This document shows positions 41,722 to 51,044 of a DNA stretch of 64,000 bases, piece by piece. Each line of letters opens with the position of its first letter. Positions within the stretch are counted from its first letter, which is position 1. The position numbers were made by a program, and so were the translations under genes. The notes below the pieces were generated by a model. That model saw only the letters and a list, made by a program, of their open reading frames with translations. It did no database searches and was not told where the DNA came from. The DNA is from Planctomycetota bacterium (GTDB lineage: Bacteria > Planctomycetota > Phycisphaerae > Phycisphaerales > Phycisphaeraceae), in contig JAJRXX010000057.1 of the NCBI GenBank assembly GCA_024276075.1, forward strand, positions 1-64,000, in the 5' to 3' direction.

Positions 41722-43080
41722 CTAGGTCTTGCATGCTAGTAAAGCGTAATACCCGCCATCGTGATGCGTCGTGTCTGACCCGTCAGGCAGTGTCGTCGAC
41801 TGCTGGATCACCGTAGCTCCATACCGCTGCTCGATCCATGCTACCTGATGTTGGTTTTCCTCTTGCTCCAGGCTACATGTGCTGTACAACACATGCCCAC
41901 CCGGCCTCACCAGACCCATTGCCCGTTCGACGATCCGCCGCTGAAGAGTCACCAACGAGGACAAGGTCTGGTTGCTAAACCGATACCTCGCCTCCGGCCG
42001 GCGCCCGAGCACGCCTGTGTTTGTGCATGGCACGTCCAACACCAGCAGGTCCGCACACTCCTGCCCGCAGGCACCCCCGACATTGTCAAGCCCCACGACC
42101 TCAACTGCATGATGCTGATCCAATGATTGTCGCAAGTCCGCGAGACGACCGGGGTCGGCATCAGTGGCGATGATTCTCGCTTTGGTGTGGGTCATCGCTA
42201 ATTGACGTGTCTTCGTGCCCCGGCCAGCGCAGTAGTCCACGCAGCAGCACGGGCTAATTCCCGCTGTCGCCATCACCGGCTTGGCCGACGTGGGGTCTTG
42301 TACCCGCCGTACCGGATCATCTTTCAAAAAACCAACCAGTTCACGGTATCCGCCACGCCAGACGACAAAATCTGGCTCTTGGTGTCGCCCCCACAGCGGA
42401 GACGGCGCTTCGTCACCTTCTGACGCGGCCACGTCTTCCATCGCCACGATCGTTGGTGGGTTGAGCACTGCGTGTAAACAAATCTCTCTGATTGCGTCGC
42501 GTTCGTACGCTTTGCTCCACCGAGACACCAGTTCCCGGGGATGGCTCGTCACCACAGCCAAATACGACACCCATTCGGTATTCGGATCGGGCAGCGCGGC
42601 GTCGCGCAGCTTCACGTATCCACCGTCGAGCGGTAGCCGGTCCTGTGTTGGCTCCCAGGGGTCTTTGCACAACGGCTGGGCTACCATCTCGCACAGACGG
42701 CGCAACACCGCGTTAACTAATTTTGCTGCGCCGGGCCCCGCCATTCGACGCGCCACCGCTACCGACTCGTCGACCACCGCGTGGTGCGGCAGCCGATCCA
42801 TGAACAGCACCTGCGCCCCGCCTGAAATCAACACGCTCAGTACATCCGGGTCTAATCGTCGCACCGGTCGTTTCAGGTGCAGGTTTAATAAGTATTCGAT
42901 TGTTATCCACCGCTGCAGAGCGCACCGATGGATCGCCACCGCTAGCCTCGCCTCACGCGCATCGAGTGCTGAGGTATCGAGCACCGAACGATCTAAATCG
43001 GGGAATCGACTGGCCGCTTCTGTAAGCGTCTGTGCCACCACCCACCGAGCTGTGGGGCGTGTGTGTGTCGTTTCAACCAT
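41722..43080 (-). CDS. rsmB: RsmB/Nop2-type rRNA cytosine-C5 methyltransferase
   Basis: This 452-residue protein has a NusB-like helical domain (residues about 10-140) and a SAM-dependent methyltransferase domain. The two cysteines of m5C methyltransferases are present in DVPCTNTGVLGRRPEARYRF and YSTCSLEQEEN. SAM motif I reads DYCAGRGTKTRQLA rather than the usual DLCAAPGGKT, so it is somewhat divergent. The likely target is a cytosine in 16S rRNA (C967 in E. coli), by family inference. Confidence 0.88.
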   Translation of the reverse strand: MVETTHTRPTARWVVAQTLTEAASRFPDLDRSVLDTSALDAREARLAVAIHRCALQRWITIEYLLNLHLKRPVRRLDPDVLSVLISGGAQVLFMDRLPHHAVVDESVAVARRMAGPGAAKLVNAVLRRLCEMVAQPLCKDPWEPTQDRLPLDGGYVKLRDAALPDPNTEWVSYLAVVTSHPRELVSRWSKAYERDAIREICLHAVLNPPTIVAMEDVAASEGDEAPSPLWGRHQEPDFVVWRGGYRELVGFLKDDPVRRVQDPTSAKPVMATAGISPCCCVDYCAGRGTKTRQLAMTHTKARIIATDADPGRLADLRQSLDQHHAVEVVGLDNVGGACGQECADLLVLDVPCTNTGVLGRRPEARYRFSNQTLSSLVTLQRRIVERAMGLVRPGGHVLYSTCSLEQEENQHQVAWIEQRYGATVIQQSTTLPDGSDTTHHDGGYYALLACKT

Positions 43081-43083
43081 CGG

Positions 43084-44814
43084 TTAGTGAGGTGTATCCG
43101 CCGACTTGGGTGTCGAGTCGGGCGTCGGTTCAGACTGGGCGCCCAATGCTTTGCGTACAGATTCGAGCAATTGAGATACCTTGAAAGGCTTATACATGAC
43201 ACTCGACAGTCCCTCCTGGCTGGCACGCACGATCGAGTGGTTTGGGTCGTAGCCAAACCCCGTCATCAGTACCACGGGCAATTCTTCATAACGGCGACGC
43301 ACAGCGGCAAATATTTCGTAACCATTGCGGTGGGGCATCTTGATATCCGAAATCACAAGGTCAAACCCCTGCTGCTCGATTAGGTTCACCGCCTCGTAGC
43401 CATCCTTGCAGATGGTGCACACGCAGCCGTATTTGTTGAGGATGTCGCCGATCGTCTTGCGAATGTTCAACTCGTCGTCGGCGATCAGGATACGCTTACC
43501 GGTTAGCAGCGAGTCTTCCTCTTTCTTGTCGGTCACGTCGCCTGAGCCGAGCACTGTCCGCGGCCCGGCCGCCACGTCACGCAACGTATGGCGTAGCGAC
43601 TCGACGTGCCCGGTAATCTGATTGAGGCGCCCCCGCATCGTATCGTCGCCGATGTACTCCTCCATGAGCGTCTGCGCTTCGGTCACGATGTCGTTCAACG
43701 GCTGGGCCATATCCTGCACCACACCCTGTGCCAATTGGCCGCTGGTCGTGTAGCGTTCGACTATTAACAGGTCAAGGATATTCAGTGCCAGCCCGACGTA
43801 CCGGCCGAAAATTTCGGCGAACTGGCGGTCATCTTCGTTAAACGTGCCTACCGCCTCTGATTCAATATTGAAAATCCCTACGATCTTGTCGTGTACCCGC
43901 AGCGCCACCGTCAGCGAACTTTTGCAGTGCTCAATCCCCAAAATGTAGCGAGGGTCTTTTTCCGTATCGTGGCAGATATAGCTTCGGCCCGTGGCTGCGA
44001 CGTAACCGCTGATCCCATTGCCCTCGGGCTGCGCGTATAGGTCAATGTCCAACGCCTCGGTGGGAAGGCCCTCCGCGATTACCAATTCTAACTTGTTTGT
44101 CCGCTTGTCAAGCACGCGGATCGCAAAGTGATTGAAATTTAAAAGGTCTTTGCAGTAGTTGATGATCTTATCGCGCAGCAGCTTGAGCCGTTCATTGGGC
44201 GACAGCTTGGTAATCGCATCCCCCTCAAGCCTTGATAGCTCTCGCCCCGCGGAGTCGATTGCTTCGATTTGCTGCTGAAGCCGGCGCCCGCTGGTCGCGT
44301 CCCAGACCACCGCCACGACTTGGTGCACTTGGCCGTTCTGATCAATCACCGGCGAGGTCATCACCTCAAAGTATCTATCTGATTCAGCTACGAGTGAGTA
44401 TTTACGGTGTGGCGGCTGATCCCGGTTTGTATCCGGGCCAACCTGCTTCGAAAAGACCACTCTCGCCTGATGGCAAATCTGTTTAACTTTTTCAAACACC
44501 TCCGGGGAGAAGCTGCGCATCCGGTTGTTGGACCACACGCACGATCCCTGCACGTCGACGACGCACACGCCCTCACCGATTGTGTTTAACACAAGACTCG
44601 ATTGCTGGGCTGCGAGCCCCCGCTCGAGCGGGAGGAAGTCACTGACATCGGCGAAGACCGCTTCGTAGCCGTCGCCCCGCAGCGCGGCCAGCGCCCGGTC
44701 CGAACCCTCGAATGTCTCTACCTGAAAATGTTGCGATAGTATCTGCGCGACTGGGTGTTGGCTGGTAACCCTGCCACCCAAGATCAATACCCTTGGCCTT
44801 CGGTCGTCGCTCAT
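43084..44814 (-). CDS. PAS-GAF-receiver protein with degenerate histidine-kinase core
   Basis: This is a 576-residue protein. Residues 7-60 look like a degraded receiver domain, 72-175 a PAS domain (LNTIGEGVCVVDVQG), and 205-345 a GAF domain. Residues 358-410 resemble a HisKA dimerisation helix (GQLAQGVVQDMAQPLNDI), but the phospho-accepting His is replaced by Gln367 and there is no HATPase domain. Residues 440-556 form a complete receiver with Asp490 (DLVISDIKMP) and Lys542. It cannot autophosphorylate on His and must receive phosphate from another kinase, or act by ligand sensing. It lies 3 bases upstream of rsmB on the same strand. Confidence 0.8.
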   Translation of the reverse strand: MSDDRRPRVLILGGRVTSQHPVAQILSQHFQVETFEGSDRALAALRGDGYEAVFADVSDFLPLERGLAAQQSSLVLNTIGEGVCVVDVQGSCVWSNNRMRSFSPEVFEKVKQICHQARVVFSKQVGPDTNRDQPPHRKYSLVAESDRYFEVMTSPVIDQNGQVHQVVAVVWDATSGRRLQQQIEAIDSAGRELSRLEGDAITKLSPNERLKLLRDKIINYCKDLLNFNHFAIRVLDKRTNKLELVIAEGLPTEALDIDLYAQPEGNGISGYVAATGRSYICHDTEKDPRYILGIEHCKSSLTVALRVHDKIVGIFNIESEAVGTFNEDDRQFAEIFGRYVGLALNILDLLIVERYTTSGQLAQGVVQDMAQPLNDIVTEAQTLMEEYIGDDTMRGRLNQITGHVESLRHTLRDVAAGPRTVLGSGDVTDKKEEDSLLTGKRILIADDELNIRKTIGDILNKYGCVCTICKDGYEAVNLIEQQGFDLVISDIKMPHRNGYEIFAAVRRRYEELPVVLMTGFGYDPNHSIVRASQEGLSSVMYKPFKVSQLLESVRKALGAQSEPTPDSTPKSADTPH

Positions 44815-44954
44815 AGGTTGATACCCGCTTGGCCCCGTCTATACCATCGACGAAAACGGGCTCTATCAATTCTTATTACTGTTGTCCTACGAAGACAAGG
44901 CCTGTCATCGGTGTATCTGACAGTAGTTATTGGTCATTGGGCCTGGGTTCATAA

Positions 44955-45998
44955 TCAAAACTTTCGCGTCAACACCTTGTCTGCCATTCCGAGAAGCAGG
45001 GTACGGGCGGACGAGTTTCCGAGACAGTTGAGCGATGCTTTGGCCTGATCTATGAGGCGGCTAGCCCAATCCATGGCGTAATCGACTGAGCGATTTTCAA
45101 CAAGCATCTGTTTGATCTGATCGATCTGCTCTTTACTGAGCATTGTGGAACCGTTACCTGTCGAGAGCGATTTGCCCTGCCCAGTGGTCTCAAGTAGTTG
45201 TTTCAATTGCTTGCGATCGCCGGTGCCTGCAGACTTTAGGAAGTGTATGACGGGCAATGTCAGCTTGCCTTTTTGCAGGTCTCTGCCGAGTGTTTTACCG
45301 ACGGTATCCTCTCGGCCGACCATATCCAGCAGGTCATCTACCACCTGAAAAGCGGTTCCCATTTTTTCGCCGTACTGCACAAGACAATCTGTGACCTTGT
45401 CTTGTGCCCCACTTAGCTGCGAGCCTAGCAGGCAACACGTGCCACATAGGGTTCCGGTCTTGCGGCGGATAATCTCAAAATAGGTTCGTTCGTCGAGGTC
45501 GGCGTTGCCTCTGTTGGTTAACTGAAGTAGTTCACCTTCGCATACGGTATTTGTGGTGTCCGCGATCATTCGGCTGATGAGCGTGCTGTTTAATTTTGAA
45601 CACAGGTGATAGGCGTGGCTGATAAGGTAATCGCCGAGCATGACTGCGGCTTCGTTGCCTTTGAGGTGATTGATAGTGGCGCCGCCACGGCGAATTTTCG
45701 CATCGTCGAGCACATCGTCATGCACTAGCGTGGCCATATGGACCATCTCCACGACCGTCGCGACGATGATGTGTGCATCTGTAAGCTCTTGCCGGTCTTT
45801 GGCGGTGGCCATTCCGGCGACGAGCACGAGCATGGGCCGAAGCATCTTGCCTCGATACCTCTCGACGTGCTCTACGAGTGTATTGACACACGGCAGATCA
45901 CTAATCAACTGAGCAGAGAAGCGTGCCTCGACTTCCGTCAGTTCCGCTGCCACGCGCTCGCTGATTGCCCGATCTTCACCGCATCTTATTAACAGCAT
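44955..45998 (-). CDS. polyprenyl diphosphate synthase
   Basis: This 347-residue trans-isoprenyl diphosphate synthase has the first Asp-rich motif DDVLDDAKIRRG and the second, FQVVDDLLD. YRGKMLRPMLVLVAG, MLGDYLISHAYHLCS and GKTLGRDLQKGKLTLPVIH are also conserved. These enzymes make C30-C50 prenyl chains for menaquinone or ubiquinone. Chain length cannot be fixed from sequence; the small residues before the first DD motif suggest a long product. Confidence 0.92.
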   Translation of the reverse strand: MLLIRCGEDRAISERVAAELTEVEARFSAQLISDLPCVNTLVEHVERYRGKMLRPMLVLVAGMATAKDRQELTDAHIIVATVVEMVHMATLVHDDVLDDAKIRRGGATINHLKGNEAAVMLGDYLISHAYHLCSKLNSTLISRMIADTTNTVCEGELLQLTNRGNADLDERTYFEIIRRKTGTLCGTCCLLGSQLSGAQDKVTDCLVQYGEKMGTAFQVVDDLLDMVGREDTVGKTLGRDLQKGKLTLPVIHFLKSAGTGDRKQLKQLLETTGQGKSLSTGNGSTMLSKEQIDQIKQMLVENRSVDYAMDWASRLIDQAKASLNCLGNSSARTLLLGMADKVLTRKF

Positions 45999-46231
45999 AA
46001 CTGGGAACCTCTGGCCACCCGTTGACCCACCGCAGAAAAGGCATTCTAGCCGGATCGCCCGCGGCTACGCCAGCACACCTGGTCATTTTTTCAAGCTGTG
46101 GCACCCACGACCGTATCCAAAGCGTTTTTTTTGCTCGGTTGACACCGTAATGCGGGGTCCATAACGTCAAATGGCTTTTCAAACACACAACGTCGCTGGG
46201 TTCTTCACCACCTACAAACTCATGCGAGCCT

Positions 46232-47503
46232 ATGCCTGAAACCGCCCCTAACAACCAAGACCCTCTACTGTGCAGGCTCATTGTACAGCAAGGTTTAGCC
46301 ACCGCTGAAGAGGTGCGTGACTGCCAAGCATTTCACCAAGAATTACAGCATCGACGTGACACCGACAACGACCGTGGCCTGGCGGATATTTTGGTCGCCA
46401 ACGGTGTCATCACGCATCGCCAACTCGACCGGTTACAGGCTCGTTTGGTCACCGAATCTCATGACTCGCCGCAGGTGCCCACAGACCTGCATATCCCTGG
46501 CTTTCAGATCATCCGACAATTGGGCACGGGCGCCATGGCAACGGTCTACCTAGCAAACCAGTTGAGCTTGGACCGTCTTGTGGCTCTAAAGGTGCTTCCG
46601 CGCGAGCATACCCACAATCGTGAATTCGTCGATCGGTTCTACGCAGAGGGCCGAGCGGCTGCAAAGCTTAATCACAACAATATCGTCGGTGCACTAGATG
46701 TGAGCAGTGCTGGCGACTTCCATTATTTTGTCATGGAGTACGTCGAAGGGCATACGGTGCTAGACGACCTGACGCTTAATAAATTTTACAACGAGTATGA
46801 AGCACTAGCTATCGTAATCCAGATCGCACGGGCTCTGGATCACGCGCACAAATCTGGTTTGGTCCACCGCGACGTGAAGCCTAAAAACATCATCCTAACA
46901 CCCCAAGGCGTAGCGAAACTAGCGGATATGGGCTTGGCGCGCATGCTCACCGATCGTGAAGCTGCGGAGGCGGAAGTGGGCAAGGCGTTTGGAACGCCAT
47001 ACTACATTTCCCCCGAACAGATCCGAGGCGATCTCGACATTGACGCGAGGGCGGATATTTATGGTTTAGGTGGCACGTTTTATCACATGGTCACAGGGCA
47101 GGTTCCCTTTGAAGGGCCAAACCCCTCTGCTGTCATGCAGAAACACCTCAAAGCCAACCTTACTCCGCCTGACCACCTTAATACGAGCCTTAGCGCTGGC
47201 GCCGGTGAGATCATTGAGGTCTGCATGGCGAAGGACCGTCGTCAGCGTTATGCGACGACGGCCAGCCTACTTGAAGACCTAGAAGCTGTCTCGCGTGGCG
47301 ACCCGCCCATGATCGCACGTCGTAAGTTCGATCTAGCAGTCCTGGTTGATCTGGAACAGTCGTCGGCGAGCCCTGATGCAACACGAACACGAGGTATGCA
47401 CACGGACGGTCCGATTTACGCTAATCCGTTGTTTTGGATTGCAATGGCAGGTTGGTTGCTGGCGGGGACTATTTTGCTGTCGTATCTCTGGGCCATCGCG
47501 TGA
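46232..47503 (+). CDS. membrane-anchored Ser/Thr protein kinase
   Basis: This is a 423-residue protein. The N-terminal 75 residues have two short helical repeats (LIVQQGLATAEEVRDC, then ILVANGVITHRQLDRL), resembling the MshEN-like module found in planctomycete kinases. A Hanks-type kinase domain spans about 89-355: LGTGAMATVYLA, VALKVL, VHRDVKPKNIIL and ADMGLARM (DFG replaced by DMG), and GTPYYISPEQIRG. One membrane helix lies near the C-terminus (about 395-418). It is transcribed divergently from the prenyl synthase gene. Substrates are unknown. Confidence 0.92.
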   Translation: MPETAPNNQDPLLCRLIVQQGLATAEEVRDCQAFHQELQHRRDTDNDRGLADILVANGVITHRQLDRLQARLVTESHDSPQVPTDLHIPGFQIIRQLGTGAMATVYLANQLSLDRLVALKVLPREHTHNREFVDRFYAEGRAAAKLNHNNIVGALDVSSAGDFHYFVMEYVEGHTVLDDLTLNKFYNEYEALAIVIQIARALDHAHKSGLVHRDVKPKNIILTPQGVAKLADMGLARMLTDREAAEAEVGKAFGTPYYISPEQIRGDLDIDARADIYGLGGTFYHMVTGQVPFEGPNPSAVMQKHLKANLTPPDHLNTSLSAGAGEIIEVCMAKDRRQRYATTASLLEDLEAVSRGDPPMIARRKFDLAVLVDLEQSSASPDATRTRGMHTDGPIYANPLFWIAMAGWLLAGTILLSYLWAIA

Positions 47504-47560
47504 TGACCTGGTAGAGCGGGATGCGATTTTGAAAACCAATAACGGTACGGCTGCGGCGTC

Positions 47561-48034
47561 TTACCCACTAACAAATAAGCTGCCAACCACCACCTGCTGG
47601 CTGGCCTCCGAGTCTTTTTGATATGTGGGGGTTCCCAGAGATGCGGCTTCTTGATCGATCTTGGCCATGAGCAACTCCCATGACTGCTTCTCAAAGGCGA
47701 AAAGACTGAGCACCTCGTCGAGTATGTTGGGGTCTCGCGTCACATTGACATCGACCAATCGCTGGTAGATGTAGATGTAAAGAGCGTTTAATTTTTCACA
47801 CAACTCGGGTGCGGCTTCGGAACGCATACTTGCCGAGAGCTCGAGTACGATGTTTTGCGTACGTAGCAGCGCGTCGCAAAACGCCTCCCAGTGTTGCTGT
47901 GTCAATGCCTGCTGTGCCTGACGGGCAAACCGCAATACGCCTTCATACAACATCAGCCTTAGTTCCTGAGGGCTGGCGGTCATTACTTTTGTCTTGAGGT
48001 ACGGGTTGGCTGACTTGTCTTGTCCCGCCTGCAT
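47561..48034 (-). CDS. fliS: flagellar export chaperone FliS
   Basis: This 157-residue helical protein starts with PYLKTKVMTASPQELRLMLYEGVLRF, the FliS signature. It continues with ALYIYIYQRLVDVNVTRDPNILDEVLSLF, the flagellin-binding helices. FliS keeps flagellin unpolymerised in the cytoplasm before export. The C-terminus is longer than usual by about 25 residues. No fliD or fliC is adjacent. It converges with the kinase gene across 57 bases with no clear terminator. Confidence 0.92.
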   Translation of the reverse strand: MQAGQDKSANPYLKTKVMTASPQELRLMLYEGVLRFARQAQQALTQQHWEAFCDALLRTQNIVLELSASMRSEAAPELCEKLNALYIYIYQRLVDVNVTRDPNILDEVLSLFAFEKQSWELLMAKIDQEAASLGTPTYQKDSEASQQVVVGSLFVSG

Positions 48035-48200
48035 TACAAACCGTCCTTGGCTCGGCTACGCTGAAAACAACCCCAACTACACTTGGCAGACCTCAACCCT
48101 CACGATCTATCGGCGATCTGCTGCCAATCCCCTTAACTGTGGGTTCGAATGTTGATCGGCGTATCGTGTCAGCCATATTTATCGGAGAGGTCTCAGGCTA

Positions 48201-49982
48201 TTACGATGGGCCAATCCGGATGTCTTTGATATGGACTTCGGCGCGGCGTCGGCCTTGCCACGTCGATATCTTGGGTTCGAACGCGACATCCAGTATCGCT
48301 CCCACCGACACCTGCTGCGCTAGATCGCCCATACCAAAACCGACCGCTGAGACTGACCGACCACCATCCCGCAGTGTCATACGCAGGTGTCGCCCCGCGC
48401 TACCCATGCGCTGGGCGGGTCGATCGTTCCTCAAACCCCGCGCACAGAGCACCGGAGAAGGGTTCGCTCGACCAAAGGGCGCAAGGCGTTGTATCTGTTC
48501 AAAAAGGTCGATTTTCACCTGATCGAGTGTGCACTGAGCGTCGATGTTCAGCGTGCTGACAAGGTCCTTCGTATCCAGACGTTCGTTGACGAAGTTCACT
48601 AGGCGCTGACGAAAAACGTCAATATTTGCCGCATCCATGCGCATCCCCGCAGCCATCGCGTGGCCGCCGTAACTACTGAGCAACGGCGTACAGTGCTCAA
48701 ACGCTTCGTATATCGATACGCCGGGCACACTCCTGGCCGACCCGTGTGCCATGGTTCCGTCGGAGCCAGATTGGTAGCTGAGTACCACCACGGGCCTTGT
48801 AAAAATCTCTGCGAGTCGGCTGGCCACAATCCCGATCACTCCGGGGTGCCAGCCTTCCTTACCCAAGACGATCGCACGCTGATCGGTTTGGTCATAGCCG
48901 TGTTGCTGGATCATGGCCTTCGCCTCGTCCAAAATCGCCCGTTCGGTCGCTCTGCGGCGGTCGTTCTCTTTTGTCAGGAACGCTGCTATCTGCTGCGCTT
49001 CATCGCTGTTAGCGTCAGTCAACAACCGGGCAGCTTGCATAGCGTGTCCCATACGTCCACAAGCGTTTATTCGCGGGCCAAGCACAAAACCTACGTGATA
49101 GGCGTCGATCTTCTCGTTGCGTAGATTCGTGGCATCGATCAGGGCATTTAGGCCGACAAATCGTGTCCGCTTAATCTGGCCTAACCCGTGCATCGCCAGA
49201 ATCCTGTTTTCTCCGATCAGGGGGACGACATCGGCAACGGTCCCCAGCGCAACCAAGCTGAGCAGGTCAAGGAGCAAGTGTTTGAATTCGTCGGGCAGGC
49301 GCTGCGACCCGCAGTGTTCCTTGGCAAACTGCCACGCGAGTTTGAACGCTACCGCAGCGCCACACAGGTCGCCGAATGGGTAGGCTGAACCCTTGAGGCG
49401 AGGATGGACCAGCGCAAACGCGTCGGGTAGTGTGTGTGCCTCACCATTGGATGCAAATTCATGATGGTCGGTGATGATCAGATCAACCCCAGCCTCTTTT
49501 GCGACACGAGCGGGCTCAACGGCTGTGATCCCGCAGTCCACAGACACGATCACGGGTTTGTTTTTCGCCAATATGGTTAATGCTTGACTGTTTAGGCCGT
49601 AGCCTTCCTCGACGCGGTGAGGTATGTAGACACTTACGTCGGCACCGGCGAGCTTGAGTACATGCCAGAGAATCGCGGAAGCTGTAATACCGTCGACATC
49701 GTAGTCGCCATAGACGACGATCGGCTGGCCTTGTGCTACTGCTAGTTTGAGTCGTTTGGCGGCTGAAATCGCGCCTGGGAGCAGAGCGGGATCGTGCAGG
49801 TCGCTAAGGCGAGGTCGTAGAAAATCCTGCGCGGTGAAGACGTCCGTCAAGCCACGCTTGTACAAGAGCGCCCCCACTAGCGGGGGTACGCTGACTTGCT
49901 GCGCCAAATCACGCCACAACGGCTCCGAAGCACCGCCGTCTGCCCCAAACTGCCAACGCCTGCGTAACCCTATTACCCGCAT
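48201..49982 (-). CDS. recJ: single-stranded-DNA exonuclease RecJ
   Basis: This 593-residue 5'-3' ssDNA exonuclease has DHH-family motifs PIVVYGDYDVDGITASAILW, VSVDCGITA, LIITDHHE and LVALGTVADVVPLIGENR, then VLGPRINACGRMGHA. The DHHA1 motif is SSYGGHAMAAGMRM, and a C-terminal OB-like domain follows. All metal-binding residues appear intact. The ATG of MRVIGLRRRW is preferred; a start 10 codons earlier is possible. Confidence 0.95.
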   Translation of the reverse strand: MRVIGLRRRWQFGADGGASEPLWRDLAQQVSVPPLVGALLYKRGLTDVFTAQDFLRPRLSDLHDPALLPGAISAAKRLKLAVAQGQPIVVYGDYDVDGITASAILWHVLKLAGADVSVYIPHRVEEGYGLNSQALTILAKNKPVIVSVDCGITAVEPARVAKEAGVDLIITDHHEFASNGEAHTLPDAFALVHPRLKGSAYPFGDLCGAAVAFKLAWQFAKEHCGSQRLPDEFKHLLLDLLSLVALGTVADVVPLIGENRILAMHGLGQIKRTRFVGLNALIDATNLRNEKIDAYHVGFVLGPRINACGRMGHAMQAARLLTDANSDEAQQIAAFLTKENDRRRATERAILDEAKAMIQQHGYDQTDQRAIVLGKEGWHPGVIGIVASRLAEIFTRPVVVLSYQSGSDGTMAHGSARSVPGVSIYEAFEHCTPLLSSYGGHAMAAGMRMDAANIDVFRQRLVNFVNERLDTKDLVSTLNIDAQCTLDQVKIDLFEQIQRLAPFGRANPSPVLCARGLRNDRPAQRMGSAGRHLRMTLRDGGRSVSAVGFGMGDLAQQVSVGAILDVAFEPKISTWQGRRRAEVHIKDIRIGPS

Positions 49983-50196
49983 AAACGGCCCATCATAACC
50001 ACAACGCGCCATACAGTCGGTCTAGAGTCACGCCTGCCATCAAATACTGGCCCCTCTCTACACAGACTACCCCTTTTGATATTCGATAATTAAGCTGAAC
50101 TTATTGGTGTGGAACCGACGTAGCCGTATCTATATTAAAACTAAAGCTATTGCATGGTGATCTAAGATAGCCCCACTGTGAGCTTAGGACACGAGT

Positions 50197-50658
50197 ATGA
50201 ACCTCATTCGATGCTGCCCGTCGCAGGTGCGACTGAAGACCTCGCAAGGCTTTACTCTAATCGAAGTTATGATCGTCGTGGTGATTTTAGGTATCCTCGC
50301 GGCTATTGTGAGTCAGAAGTTTGTCAGTGCATTTACTGAGTCCCGGACCAATGCTATTCAGATGAACCTTCATCGAATGCGCTCACAACTCGAAATCTAT
50401 CAACAACACCACAACGCTTATCCAACCTTTGCCAACTTCGTAAATCAGATGTCTATGGCGACTAACGCAACGGGCAACACCGCAGCGGTCGGAACCCCCG
50501 GCTTCCCATTCGGGCCTTATTTGCGTAATGTCCCGCCTAACCCTAATACCGGAGCCAACATTCTTGGCAATGGCGCAGTCGGTACCAGCGACTGGTTCTA
50601 CGATGAGAATACTGGCGAGTTTCACGCCAACGATTCCGCCACAACTTTCGCCTTTTAA
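50197..50658 (+). CDS. type IV pilin-like / type II secretion pseudopilin
   Basis: This 153-residue protein has a prepilin leader cut before Phe in SQGFTLIEVMIVVVILGILAAIV (leader peptidase and N-methylation motif with Glu5). A short globular domain follows that resembles GspG-like pseudopilins (YLRNVPPNPNTGANIL, DWFYDENTGEFHAN). It would be assembled in the inner membrane. No secretion or pilus assembly gene is near, so it is an isolated pseudopilin. Confidence 0.9.
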   Translation: MNLIRCCPSQVRLKTSQGFTLIEVMIVVVILGILAAIVSQKFVSAFTESRTNAIQMNLHRMRSQLEIYQQHHNAYPTFANFVNQMSMATNATGNTAAVGTPGFPFGPYLRNVPPNPNTGANILGNGAVGTSDWFYDENTGEFHANDSATTFAF

Positions 50659-51044
50659 CCGCACACGTCTTGCCTGTCGCGTGGCTCATTTGCTACGAAA
50701 GTCATCGCGTGTTCCACACCTCGCCTACCGTCTAATTCGGTGACACACACCATCTCACACCTCGGGACCCTGAGTTTTATTTCGACGATCCTAACCACGA
50801 TCAGGATATAATCGATACGCTACAGCGTGTATTAGGACGTTTTTATATTTGATTGCAACCCTGCGTTAAGAGACCACTGACGATCATGGCTCGTCGTGGG
50901 AATCTGTTGCAATCAAAAACGAAAATGCTCTAAATGGTTGCTTTTTGCCATCACAGCAAGGATCGGTCCAGGATGAACCGCCAACCGCTGATGACTCTCT
51001 CCTCACACGGGCGCCCATGCCGACGGGCTCGATATCACCGGGCC
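50659..51044 (+). other. 386-base gap between the pseudopilin and SpoIID-like genes
   Basis: I see no credible gene. It contains a 12-bp inverted repeat with an internal smaller hairpin (listed separately) and AT-rich stretches that may hold a promoter (around 50800-50850). In-frame codons upstream of the preferred SpoIID start extend back to 50934 but look non-coding. Confidence 0.6.
50848..50917 (+). repeat. 12-bp inverted repeat forming a long hairpin upstream of the SpoIID-like gene
   Basis: TTTGATTGCAAC at 50848-50859 is exactly repeated in reverse complement as GTTGCAATCAAA at 50906-50917. The 46-base spacer contains a smaller pair, GACGA and TCGTC (around 50879-50896). RNA from the plus strand would fold into a two-tier hairpin; alternatively it is a pair of operator half-sites. 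Confidence 0.6.
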
